The position numbers were made by a program, and so were the translations under genes. From Falsiruegeria mediterranea M17 (GTDB lineage: Bacteria; Pseudomonadota; Alphaproteobacteria; Rhodobacterales; Rhodobacteraceae): DNA of 64,000 nt. The notes under the pieces were generated by a model, which made no database searches, had not been told where the DNA came from, and saw only the letters and a program-made list of their open reading frames with translations. Positions 1-7,407 of this stretch are shown here, in pieces. The stretch's first letter is position 1. The number at the start of each line of letters is the position of its first letter. The DNA lies in contig NZ_ONZG01000013.1 in assembly GCF_900302455.1 (NCBI RefSeq), positions 62,001-126,000 of the forward strand, written 5' to 3'.

Positions 1-536
1 CGCACGATCTCATCCAGCGCCCCGAACGGCTCGTCCATCAACAAGATATCAGCATCAAAGGCCAGCGCCCGCGCGATAGAGGCACGCTGCTGCATCCCCC
101 CCGACAACTGCCAGGGATACTTGCCACCAAATCCATCCAAATCAACAAGTTCCAACACATCGTTCACGCGTTTGTCTTGATCGGACTTCGAATATCCCAT
201 GATCTCAAGCGGCAGTTTGATGTTCTTGGCAATCGTGCGCCACGGGTACAAACCCGCCGCTTGAAACACATAGCCATAGGCCCGGTTCCGCCGCGCCTCA
301 TCCGGGGTCATGCCATTGACGCTCAGACTGCCGCCAGTGGGTGTTTCCAGGGCAGCAATGCACCGCAAGAACGTGGTCTTGCCACAGCCCGAGGGACCGA
401 TGAAGCTGACAAAATCGCCCTTGTTTATCTCAAGGTTCACATCCTTGAGTGCGTGCACCGGGCCGTCGTTGGTTTGAAACGTCAGATCCAGTTGCCTCGC
501 CTCGATCACAGGCTGGGTGGTGTTTTCAGTAGTCAT
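1..536 (-). CDS. ABC transporter ATP-binding protein, nitrate/sulfonate/taurine type (partial, cut by window edge)
   Basis: This is the N-terminal part of an ABC ATPase that continues past base 1. It starts at the ATG read from 536. Visible motifs are Walker A (GPSGCGKTT, about residues 47-55), the Q-loop segment YVFQ, the signature LSGGMQQR (about 143-150) and Walker B ILLMDEP followed by FGALDE. The form is that of the SsuB/TauB/NrtD branch, which energises uptake of small organic anions or pyrimidines. It lies just downstream of dihydropyrimidinase on the same strand, so the likely cargo is a pyrimidine or a breakdown product; this is inferred from context only. The permease and binding protein would lie outside the window. 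Confidence 0.9.
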   Translation of the reverse strand, partial: MTTENTTQPVIEARQLDLTFQTNDGPVHALKDVNLEINKGDFVSFIGPSGCGKTTFLRCIAALETPTGGSLSVNGMTPDEARRNRAYGYVFQAAGLYPWRTIAKNIKLPLEIMGYSKSDQDKRVNDVLELVDLDGFGGKYPWQLSGGMQQRASIARALAFDADILLMDEPFGALDEIV

Positions 537-562
537 TCTATCGCCTTGTAAAGACAGGGAAT

Positions 563-585
563 TGGGCCGCTCCTTAGGCGGCCCA
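563..585 (-). terminator. Intercistronic hairpin between dihydropyrimidinase and ABC ATPase
   Basis: TGGGCCGC (563-570) and GCGGCCCA (578-585) form a perfect 8-bp stem with a 7-base loop. No T-run follows on the minus strand, so it is more likely a partial terminator or a 3'-end stabiliser that lowers expression of the transporter relative to the enzymes than a full stop. Confidence 0.5.
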
Positions 586-593
586 GATCCGAA

Positions 594-2048
594 TTATACG
601 CCGGTGGCAGGAATACCGGTGCGCTCGACCGGACGCGGAGACGTCAGCTCTTTCCAGCTGCTGAGCGCGCGGTTGACGGGTGTGTTGGCCTCACGCTCGA
701 CAAACTTGCCGTGGCCCTCTTGGGTGCGGATTTCGCCATCGTACACAGCGACCTGTCCACGGGTCAGGGTAAAGCGCGGCAAGCCCTTGACCTCTTTGCC
801 TTCGAACACGTTGTAGTCGATAGAGCTTTGCTGTGTAGATGCCTGAATTGTCTTCGTTTTGTTCGGGTCCCAAACAACCAGGTCTGCATCCGCCCCAACC
901 AGAACCGCGCCCTTCTTGGGATAGCAGTTCAGGATCTTGGCGATGTTGGTCGAGGTGACGGCGACAAACTCATTCGGGGTCAGGCGACCGGTCTCGACCC
1001 CATGGGTCCAAAGCATCGGCATGCGATCCTCAAGACCGCCGGTGCCATTGGGGATCTTTGAAAAGTCACCCACGCCATAGCGTTTCTGTTCAGTGGTAAA
1101 GGCGCAGTGATCGGTTGCTACAACCGACAGCGATCCACCCTGCAGGCCCGCCCACAGGCTTTCCTGGTGGCGCGCATCACGGAACGGCGGGCTCATCACC
1201 CGGCGGGCCGCATGGTCCCAATCCTCGTGGAAATACTCGCGCTCATCCAAGGTCAGGTGCTGAATCAGCGGCTCGCCCCAGACGCGCTTGCCCTGCATCC
1301 GTGCTCGCCGAATGGCCTCATGCGCCTCTTCGCACGAGGTGTGCACCACATAGAGCGGCACACCAGCCATGTCGGCAATCATGATTGCGCGGTTGGTGGC
1401 TTCGCCCTCAACCTGGCTGGGTCGGGAATAGGCGTGCCCCTCGGGTCCGGTGTTGCCCTCGGCCAGCAGCTTGGCAGTCATCTCGGCCACCACATCGCCG
1501 TTTTCAGCGTGGACCATGGCGATGCCGCCCAGTTCGGCCAGACGGTTGAAGGACGAGAACAGCTCGTCATCGTTCACCATCAAGGCCCCCTTGTAGGCCA
1601 GGAAGTGCTTGAACGTGTTGATACCGCGCTGTTCGATCACGGTTTTCATGTCGTTGAACACCTGCTCGCCCCACCAGGTCACAGCCATGTGGAAAGAGTA
1701 GTCGCAGTTCGCGCGAGTCGACTTGTTGTCCCAGCGTTTGATCGCATCCAGCAGGCTTTCACCCTGGTTGGGCAGGCAGAAGTCCACCACCATTGTGGTG
1801 CCACCGGCAAGCCCTGCCCGCGTACCGCTTTCGAAATCGTCGCTGGAGTATGTGCCCATAAACGGCATCTCCAGATGCACATGCGGATCAATCCCGCCCG
1901 GCATCACGTAACATCCGGTGGCGTCCAGCTCCTCGTCACCGCTCAGCCCCATGCCAATCTCGATGATCTGACCGCCCTCAACCAACACATCCGCCTTGTA
2001 AGACAGGTCAGCCGTGACGACCGTGCCGTTCTTGATGACTGTACTCAT
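594..2048 (-). CDS. hydA: Dihydropyrimidinase (hydantoinase/DHPase)
   Basis: This 484-residue enzyme of the cyclic amidohydrolase superfamily opens dihydrouracil or dihydrothymine to the N-carbamoyl beta-amino acid. The binuclear metal set is visible: HVH at 56-58, the lysine that is carbamylated in this family at K153 (AYKG), H180 (VHAEN), H236 (VVHTS) and D313 (ATDH). Length matches bacterial D-hydantoinases (about 460-490). The start has a good ribosome binding site (GGGAG, about 9 bases upstream). It is the third gene of a minus-strand operon with the carbamoyl amidohydrolase and a small unknown gene upstream and an ABC ATPase downstream. PreA and PreT, which make its substrate, are encoded 3 kb away. 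The cytoplasmic reductive pyrimidine pathway is the natural role. Confidence 0.95.
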   Translation of the reverse strand: MSTVIKNGTVVTADLSYKADVLVEGGQIIEIGMGLSGDEELDATGCYVMPGGIDPHVHLEMPFMGTYSSDDFESGTRAGLAGGTTMVVDFCLPNQGESLLDAIKRWDNKSTRANCDYSFHMAVTWWGEQVFNDMKTVIEQRGINTFKHFLAYKGALMVNDDELFSSFNRLAELGGIAMVHAENGDVVAEMTAKLLAEGNTGPEGHAYSRPSQVEGEATNRAIMIADMAGVPLYVVHTSCEEAHEAIRRARMQGKRVWGEPLIQHLTLDEREYFHEDWDHAARRVMSPPFRDARHQESLWAGLQGGSLSVVATDHCAFTTEQKRYGVGDFSKIPNGTGGLEDRMPMLWTHGVETGRLTPNEFVAVTSTNIAKILNCYPKKGAVLVGADADLVVWDPNKTKTIQASTQQSSIDYNVFEGKEVKGLPRFTLTRGQVAVYDGEIRTQEGHGKFVEREANTPVNRALSSWKELTSPRPVERTGIPATGV

Positions 2049-2072
2049 AGCGATAACTCCCTGTTTTTCTTG

Positions 2073-2405
2073 TCAGACCGAGCTGAAGCAGCCGATCGCA
2101 CTTCCATGTACGCCGATGTCGAGCGGGCCGAACTGGCTCTCGACACAAAGCGAAAAATATCCCGCCAGCGGCAGATAGATGACACGGTAATCCCCGTTGG
2201 ACCGCGTCACCGCCCAACACGTCTGCATGACGCCGCCGCTGAATTGCACCTCGACCTGGGTTGGCGGACAGGTGGCGCGTTCAAACGCCTCCAATGTCGC
2301 CGCTCCCACGCCTGTCTTACTGGCCGAGTTCACATCGAACTCGGCCACTTCCATCGCAATCAGATCGCCTATCCGATCGGGGATGGAGAGGTCATGTTGA
2401 ATCAC
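2073..2405 (-). CDS. Conserved-looking hypothetical protein inside the pyrimidine catabolism operon
   Basis: This 110-residue protein belongs to no family I recognise. Its start codon overlaps the stop of the upstream amidohydrolase (ATGA, 2402-2405), and it ends 25 bases before the dihydropyrimidinase start, so it is very likely translated and co-transcribed. It has no signal peptide or membrane segment. The sequence is acidic and mixed alpha/beta, with three Cys (one near residue 46, one in TCWAV, one in SLCVES) and a fourth near the C-terminus (IGCFSSV). A role in pyrimidine or hydantoin breakdown, for example a small cupin-like or accessory protein, is inferred only from its position. Confidence 0.75.
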   Translation of the reverse strand: MIQHDLSIPDRIGDLIAMEVAEFDVNSASKTGVGAATLEAFERATCPPTQVEVQFSGGVMQTCWAVTRSNGDYRVIYLPLAGYFSLCVESQFGPLDIGVHGSAIGCFSSV

Positions 2406-3652
2406 TCCACGATTTCAGCGGTTTCCACCACCGCGTGGAACAGCACATCCGCGCCCGCAGCCGCCCATTCGGGGCTGATCTCCTCGGCCTCGTTGTGGGA
2501 CAGACCATCCACGCAGGGGCACATGACCATCGCGGTCGGGGCCACACGGTTGATCCAGCAGGCATCGTGGCCCGCCCCGGAAATGATATCCAGATGCGTA
2601 TGCCCTAGCCGTTCAGCGGCACTGCGCACAGCCGTCACACAGCCCTCGTCAAAGGTCACCGGATCGAACCCGCCTACCTTTTCGAATTCGATACTCAGGC
2701 CCATGTCATCAGCGATCTTCTGGCCTTCGACCCTCAGCCGCGCTTCCATGTCTTCGATCACGCTCAGGTCGGGCGAGCGAAAATCGACAGTGAACACCAC
2801 CTTGCCCGGGATCACGTTGCGCGAGTTCGGATAGACATCGACATGACCCGCCGCTCCCACTGCATGGGGTGCGTGGGACCAAGCGATCTCGTCGACCTTT
2901 TCAAGCACGCGCGCCATGCCAAGCCCTGCGTTCTTGCGCATCGGCATCGGCGTTGATCCGGTATGCGAATCCTTGCCCTCAATCGTGACTTGCGTCCAAC
3001 TCAGGCCCTGACCATGGGTGACCACACCGATGTCCTTGCCTTCTGCTTCCAAAATCGGACCCTGTTCGATGTGCAGCTCAAAAAAGGCATGCATCTTGCG
3101 CGCGCCGACCTCTTCATCACCGCGCCAGCCTATCCGCTTGAGCTCATCGCCAAATTTCTTGCCCTCGGCATCCTCGCGGTCATAGGCCCAATCCTGCGTG
3201 TGAATACCTGCAAACACGCCCGATGACAGCATCGCCGGAGCATAGCGCGTCCCCTCTTCGTTGGTGAAATTGGTCACCACGATGGGATGTTTGGTCATGA
3301 TCCCCAAATCATTGAGCGTGCGCAGAATTTCCAGTCCGCCGAGCACCCCCAAGACGCCGTCATACTTACCGCCCGTCGGTTGCGTATCCAGGTGAGAGCC
3401 CACATAGACCGGCAGCGCTTCGGGATCCGTTCCCTCGCGCCGGGCAAACATGTTGCCCATCTGATCCAGACCCATCGAGCAGCCCGCCGCCTCGCACCAG
3501 CTTTGGAACAGGGCGCGGCCTTCGCCGTCTTCATCGGTCAGGGTCTGACGATTGTTACCACCTGCGACGCCCGGGCCGATCTTGGCCATTTCCATCAGAC
3601 TGTCCCACAGGCGTTCGCCATTGATCTTCATATTCGCGGCAGGCGCTGCCAT
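2402..3652 (-). CDS. hyuC: Zn-dependent N-carbamoyl-amino-acid amidohydrolase (beta-ureidopropionase type, M20 family)
   Basis: This 416-residue M20-family hydrolase cleaves N-carbamoyl-beta-alanine or N-carbamoyl amino acids to the free amino acid, CO2 and ammonia. Metal-site motifs are present: GSHLDTQP (H87, D89), KYDGVLG (D98) and FTNEEG (E132, E133). The SHTGSTPM segment and FELHIEQGP are typical of the allantoate amidohydrolase/HyuC branch. It is the first gene of the minus-strand operon and diverges from a RutR-like regulator. A RutR-type operator lies about 50 bp upstream of its start. In this context beta-ureidopropionase is the best functional call; substrate chirality cannot be read from sequence. 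Confidence 0.92.
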   Translation of the reverse strand: MAAPAANMKINGERLWDSLMEMAKIGPGVAGGNNRQTLTDEDGEGRALFQSWCEAAGCSMGLDQMGNMFARREGTDPEALPVYVGSHLDTQPTGGKYDGVLGVLGGLEILRTLNDLGIMTKHPIVVTNFTNEEGTRYAPAMLSSGVFAGIHTQDWAYDREDAEGKKFGDELKRIGWRGDEEVGARKMHAFFELHIEQGPILEAEGKDIGVVTHGQGLSWTQVTIEGKDSHTGSTPMPMRKNAGLGMARVLEKVDEIAWSHAPHAVGAAGHVDVYPNSRNVIPGKVVFTVDFRSPDLSVIEDMEARLRVEGQKIADDMGLSIEFEKVGGFDPVTFDEGCVTAVRSAAERLGHTHLDIISGAGHDACWINRVAPTAMVMCPCVDGLSHNEAEEISPEWAAAGADVLFHAVVETAEIVE

Positions 3653-3701
3653 GTCTCATCCCCTGTTGCTTGCTTGCGATTGGCTCGCTCTTGGTATGTG
3701 A

Positions 3702-3719
3702 TTTGACCAAACGGTCAAA
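3702..3719. promoter_or_regulatory. RutR-type operator (perfect inverted repeat)
   Basis: TTTGACC-AAAC-GGTCAAA is a perfect 7+4+7 inverted repeat in the hyuC/rutR intergenic region. It agrees with the known RutR consensus TTGACCA-NN-TGGTCAA except at the innermost positions. Placement between the divergent genes suits control of the catabolic operon and possible autoregulation. Confidence 0.85.
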
Positions 3720-3736
3720 CTCACGCTATCACGGGT

Positions 3737-3750
3737 TTGACACCAGTCAA
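3737..3750. promoter_or_regulatory. Second RutR-like half-site pair with shorter spacing
   Basis: TTGAC-ACCA-GTCAA lies 17 bases downstream of the main operator. Its half-sites are the same but separated by 4 rather than 6 bases. It may be a weaker second site; its closeness to the rutR promoter side would suit autoregulation. Confidence 0.4.
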
Positions 3751-3835
3751 GAAATTGCGGCACATGCCCGCAAAAATGCTGGCAAAAAATGCAATCTGCT
3801 CGGCAAACGCGCAGCCAACAAAGGACAGACGCCCC

Positions 3836-4444
3836 ATGCCAAAGGACCGCAGCCCGACACGGATCCAGAAAAAGAACCGTGCCGCGATCCTCGAGGCGGC
3901 GCTGAACGTGTTTTCAGCCAACGGATTCCGAGGTGCAACCGTCGATCAAATCGCCAGCGAGGCCGGGCTGTCGAAGCCAAATCTGCTCTATTACTTCCCC
4001 TCCAAGGTGGACATGCACAACGCGCTTTTGGCGCAACTGATGGACACATGGCTGGACCCGCTGCGCGAGATGGACGAAGACGGCGAACCGCTGGCCGAGA
4101 TCATGGCTTATGTCCGGCGCAAACTGCAGATGAGCCGCGATTTCCCCCGCGAAAGCCGCCTGTTTGCCAATGAAATCGTGCAAGGCGCGCCCCGCATTCA
4201 CGACGCGTTGAACCACGATCTGAAAACGCTGGTGGATGAGAAAACCAAACTGCTGGAGCGTTGGATGGCGGACGGCAAAATCGCCCGCGTCCACCCCTAT
4301 CACCTGCTGTTTTCCGTTTGGTCGCTGACCCAACACTACGCCGACTTCGACGTCCAGGTCCGGGCCATCCTGGGGGACGAAGATCCGTTTGACGGTGCCG
4401 ATCCATTCCTCGAAACGCTCTATCTGCGTCTGCTCACTCCCTAA
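3836..4444 (+). CDS. rutR: TetR-family pyrimidine regulator RutR
   Basis: This 202-residue TetR-family protein closely resembles E. coli RutR. Its helix-turn-helix is in the first 60 residues (DQIASEAGLSKPNLLYYFPSK), and the C-terminal ligand domain carries the family signatures SRLFANEI, LVDEKTKLLERWM and LTQHYADF. RutR binds uracil or thymine and releases DNA. I chose the ATG at 3836 because it has a ribosome binding site (AAAGGACAG) and matches the family length; an in-frame start at 3737 would add 33 unrelated residues and would place the second operator inside the gene. It diverges from the hyuC-hydA operon. Confidence 0.93.
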   Translation: MPKDRSPTRIQKKNRAAILEAALNVFSANGFRGATVDQIASEAGLSKPNLLYYFPSKVDMHNALLAQLMDTWLDPLREMDEDGEPLAEIMAYVRRKLQMSRDFPRESRLFANEIVQGAPRIHDALNHDLKTLVDEKTKLLERWMADGKIARVHPYHLLFSVWSLTQHYADFDVQVRAILGDEDPFDGADPFLETLYLRLLTP

Positions 4445-4558
4445 GCAAACCCATATCTGAGTGTCGCTTTGGTCCGCTCTGAACCCAAAGTACCAAATGC
4501 TGCGGGCCCAACCAGGGGCGGCTATGCAACTTGACCCAACGTGTTTAGTGTCATTTGC

Positions 4559-5044
4559 ATGAGCAAGTTCCGAAATGCCCGACGATCTGATGCACTGCGA
4601 TGCTTTGAGATCGAAACTGCTGCCTATGAAGGCGACGAAGCAGCAACCCTCAAAAAGATATCCAACAGGATCGAGGTCTATCCAGATGGTTTTCTCATTC
4701 TTGAGGAGCTAGGCAAGATCGTTGGCTTTATCAATTGCGGATGTGCCCATGAAGTCGAAATGTCTGATGAGGAGTTTAAGGAACTTGTGGGGCATGACCC
4801 CGACGCACCAAATGTCGTCATTATGTCTGTCGTCGTTGATCCAGTGCATCAGGGAACAGGCCTATCGCGGGTATTGATGACTGAATTCGTCGCCCGCATG
4901 AGAAATATGGGCAAATCCGCGATCTACCTTATGTGCAAAGAGCATCACGTCCCACTTTATCAGAGATTTGGTTACAACTATCTTCATCCATCAACCTCTG
5001 ATCATGGAGGAATGACTTGGCATGAAATGTCCATGCAACTTTGA
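4559..5044 (+). CDS. GNAT-family N-acetyltransferase, serotonin-N-acetyltransferase (AANAT)-like
   Basis: This protein of about 161 residues has a GNAT fold. The acetyl-CoA binding motif is at VVVDPVHQGTGLSRVLM, followed by YLMCKEHHVPLYQRFGY, which is typical of the AANAT-like group that acetylates small amines. The ATG at 4559 gives the cleaner N-terminus; an in-frame GTG lies at 4541. Neither has a strong ribosome binding site. Two 60-base lines I counted inside it hold 31 and 27 G/C, clearly below the neighbouring genes, so it may have been acquired. It is probably a single-gene unit, ended by the hairpin at 5151. The substrate is unknown. Confidence 0.8.
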   Translation: MSKFRNARRSDALRCFEIETAAYEGDEAATLKKISNRIEVYPDGFLILEELGKIVGFINCGCAHEVEMSDEEFKELVGHDPDAPNVVIMSVVVDPVHQGTGLSRVLMTEFVARMRNMGKSAIYLMCKEHHVPLYQRFGYNYLHPSTSDHGGMTWHEMSMQL

Positions 5045-5150
5045 ACCGATTGTTGGTTGAGCCATAGTGAGCTGACATTGCGGCAGCCGCAGCGAAGGGC
5101 AGTTTCGTCCAGTTAGCAGAGCAATACGCTTAGAGGGCACAACCTAAAGC

Positions 5151-5186
5151 AAAGGGCGGCGCTCTTTCGCACCGCCCTTTCTTTTT
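5151..5186. terminator. Bidirectional rho-independent terminator
   Basis: AAAGGGCGG (5151-5159) pairs with CCGCCCTTT (5172-5180), followed on the plus strand by CTTTTT. It sits between the convergent acetyltransferase and preA genes and can serve both. Confidence 0.85.
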
Positions 5187-5215
5187 GTTCAAAATACGGT
5201 CGCCGAAGGCGCCCC

Positions 5216-6520
5216 TCACTCCGCCGCTTGCGCCGATGGGTTGTTGGGGTGCGTGGTCCAGTTGGCGTATTCCGCGCTCACCGTTTCGCCGGTGCGTTCG
5301 TCAAGCTCGCCGGGCTGCAGTTCGACCATCGAGATGCAGTTTTCAACCGGGCAGACGTTGACGCACAGGTTGCAGGCCACGCATTCGTCGTCCTTAACAG
5401 TGAATGTACGGTCTTCGCTCATCGCGATGGCCTGGTGCGACGTGTCTTCGCACGCGGCATAACAGCGACCGCACTTGATGCAGGCGTCCTGGTCGATCTT
5501 GGCTTTTGAGACCGAGTTCAGGTTCAGATACTGCCAGTCAGTGACATTCGGAACCGCCATACCGATGAAATCCTCGGTCGAGGTGTAGCCCTTTTCGTCC
5601 ATCCACTGCGACAGACCCGAGATCATCTCTTCGACGATCTTGAAGCCATAGGTCATCGCCGCCGTGCAGACCTGTACGTTGCCAGCCCCAAGCGCCATGA
5701 ATTCTGCCGCGTCGCGCCAGGTGGTGATGCCACCAATGGCCGAGATCGGCAGGCCGTGCGTCTGCGGGCAGCGGGCAATCTCAGCCACCATGTTCATTGC
5801 AATCGGCTTGACCGCCGGGCCGCAATAACCGCCGTGCGTGCCCTTGTCCCCAATGATCGGCTCGGGCGCCATCTGGTCCAGATCGACCGACACGATCGAG
5901 TTGATGGTGTTGATCAGGCTCACCGCATCCGCGCCGCCCGCCTTGGCCGCGCGTGCCGGGAAACGCACGTCGGTGATGTTGGGCGTCAGCTTGACGATCA
6001 CCGGCTTGTCGTAGTTTTCCTTGCACCAGCGGGTGACCATTTCGATGTATTCCGGCACCTGACCCACGGCCGAGCCCATACCACGTTCGGCCATCCCATG
6101 CGGGCAGCCGAAGTTGAGCTCGATGCCATCGGCTCCGGTTTCGGCCACCCGCGGGAGGATCGCTTTCCACGCCGCTTCTTCACACGGCACCATCAATGAG
6201 ACGATGATGGCGCGGTCAGGGTAGTCCTTCTTGACCCTCGTGATCTCTTCGAGGTTGGTTTCCAATGGGCGATCGGTGATCAGCTCGATATTGTTGAGCC
6301 CCAGCAGGCGCCGGTCCGCACCCCAGATCGCGCCGTAGCGCGGGCCGTTCACGTTCACCACTGGCGGCCCTTCGGCCCCCAGCGTTTTCCAGACCACACC
6401 GCCCCAGCCGGCCTCGAACGCGCGGCGAACGTTGTATTCCTTGTCCGTGGGCGGCGCTGAGGCCAGCCAGAAGGGATTGGGACTTTCGATACCCAGGAAA
6501 TTTGTTTTCAGATCAGCCAT
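5216..6520 (-). CDS. preA: NAD-dependent dihydropyrimidine dehydrogenase, subunit PreA
   Basis: This catalytic subunit of 434 residues reduces uracil or thymine to the dihydro form. A dihydroorotate-dehydrogenase-like FMN barrel fills the first 330 residues (ELNFGCPHGMAERGMG and IVKLTPNITD are landmarks). Two 4Fe-4S clusters follow near the C-terminus (CIKCGRCYAACED and CVACNLCVNVCPVENC). The ATG at 6520 has GGGAG seven bases upstream; the ATG at 6526 would leave no spacing. It is last in a preT - methyltransferase - preA operon. Its product feeds the dihydropyrimidinase and carbamoyl hydrolase encoded at 0.6-3.6 kb. Confidence 0.95.
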   Translation of the reverse strand: MADLKTNFLGIESPNPFWLASAPPTDKEYNVRRAFEAGWGGVVWKTLGAEGPPVVNVNGPRYGAIWGADRRLLGLNNIELITDRPLETNLEEITRVKKDYPDRAIIVSLMVPCEEAAWKAILPRVAETGADGIELNFGCPHGMAERGMGSAVGQVPEYIEMVTRWCKENYDKPVIVKLTPNITDVRFPARAAKAGGADAVSLINTINSIVSVDLDQMAPEPIIGDKGTHGGYCGPAVKPIAMNMVAEIARCPQTHGLPISAIGGITTWRDAAEFMALGAGNVQVCTAAMTYGFKIVEEMISGLSQWMDEKGYTSTEDFIGMAVPNVTDWQYLNLNSVSKAKIDQDACIKCGRCYAACEDTSHQAIAMSEDRTFTVKDDECVACNLCVNVCPVENCISMVELQPGELDERTGETVSAEYANWTTHPNNPSAQAAE

Positions 6521-6537
6521 TTGCATCTCCCTGCGCG

Positions 6538-7374
6538 CTAGTCGCGCTTTTTGAATATCATTTCGACGGGGGCGATGTCGCCCGCGCCGACTGCGTTTGT
6601 CATGTTGGCCACCATGTCACCGGCGTTGGCACCCATCAGCATGGGCAGGCCCAGAACCGGCGGGCCGGATGCCGCGATCTTCTCGCGAAGTGCAGCAAAG
6701 AACTCTTTGGCAACCTCTCCCCGGTCCCGGCGTGCCTCGAGTTCGAAACCGGCCTTGTCTGCCGCTTCGAGATAAACATCCGGAGACGCCAAGAACGAGG
6801 CCGTCGGATCACTGGCCCACGGCAAGGGAAATGCCGGCGCGGCCCCAAAGCGCATCACGTCATAGACCGCAAAACGTCCCTTGGGCTTCAACACCCGCCA
6901 CACTTCGTCAAAAAGGCGGTCCTTGTCGGGCAGGTTCATCCCCACGTGCAGCAAGGTCGCGACGTCAAAACTGCTGTCATCAAAGGGAATATCCAGTGCA
7001 CTGCCGACCTTGAACTGGGTGGGCAGGCTGAGAAGCCCGGTCAATTGCTTGGCCGTTTCCACGAAATCAGGGGTCAAATCCAACCCAGTGACATCCGCGC
7101 CATACCGCACTGTCATCAGGCGGGCCGGTCCGCCGATACCCGCGCCAACATCCAGAACTTTGACCCCGTCTTTCAACCCAAGTTGATCGAGCAAGGAAAT
7201 CGTCGCCCCCTCGCCGCCGATGTGAAACTCGTCAATCGACTTGAGGTGCTGTTCCGAAATCTCGCCAATCTTGACGCCATTGGCCTCAAGCGTGTCGACG
7301 ATCTTGCGAAACAGCTCTGCACCGCCGTAGTGCGAAACAATTTTTTCGTCCGGCTTCCTAGTTCGATCCGTCAT
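6538..7374 (-). CDS. Class I SAM-dependent methyltransferase between preT and preA
   Basis: This 278-residue methyltransferase has motif I at VLDVGAGIGG, a following acidic VTGLDLTPDF, and the UbiE/cyclopropane-synthase-like segments DIPFDDSSFD and EVWRVLKPKGRFAVYDVM. The start at 7374 has a clear GAGGAG ribosome binding site 6 bases upstream; an in-frame TTG five codons earlier would overlap that site. It lies 17 bases upstream of preA and about 33 bases downstream of preT, so it is part of the same operon. The nearest known relatives act on sarcosine/dimethylglycine, quinones or sterols. No role in pyrimidine breakdown is established, and the substrate is open. Confidence 0.85.
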   Translation of the reverse strand: MTDRTRKPDEKIVSHYGGAELFRKIVDTLEANGVKIGEISEQHLKSIDEFHIGGEGATISLLDQLGLKDGVKVLDVGAGIGGPARLMTVRYGADVTGLDLTPDFVETAKQLTGLLSLPTQFKVGSALDIPFDDSSFDVATLLHVGMNLPDKDRLFDEVWRVLKPKGRFAVYDVMRFGAAPAFPLPWASDPTASFLASPDVYLEAADKAGFELEARRDRGEVAKEFFAALREKIAASGPPVLGLPMLMGANAGDMVANMTNAVGAGDIAPVEMIFKKRD

Positions 7375-7407
7375 CGGGTATCTCCTCAAAGTGGCTGCCC
7401 GAGTACC

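Noticed and set aside
1107-2834. Long plus-strand frame of 575 codons over dihydropyrimidinase and its neighbours
   Set aside because: It is antisense to three well-supported genes; high GC content opens such frames, and the translation has no family features.
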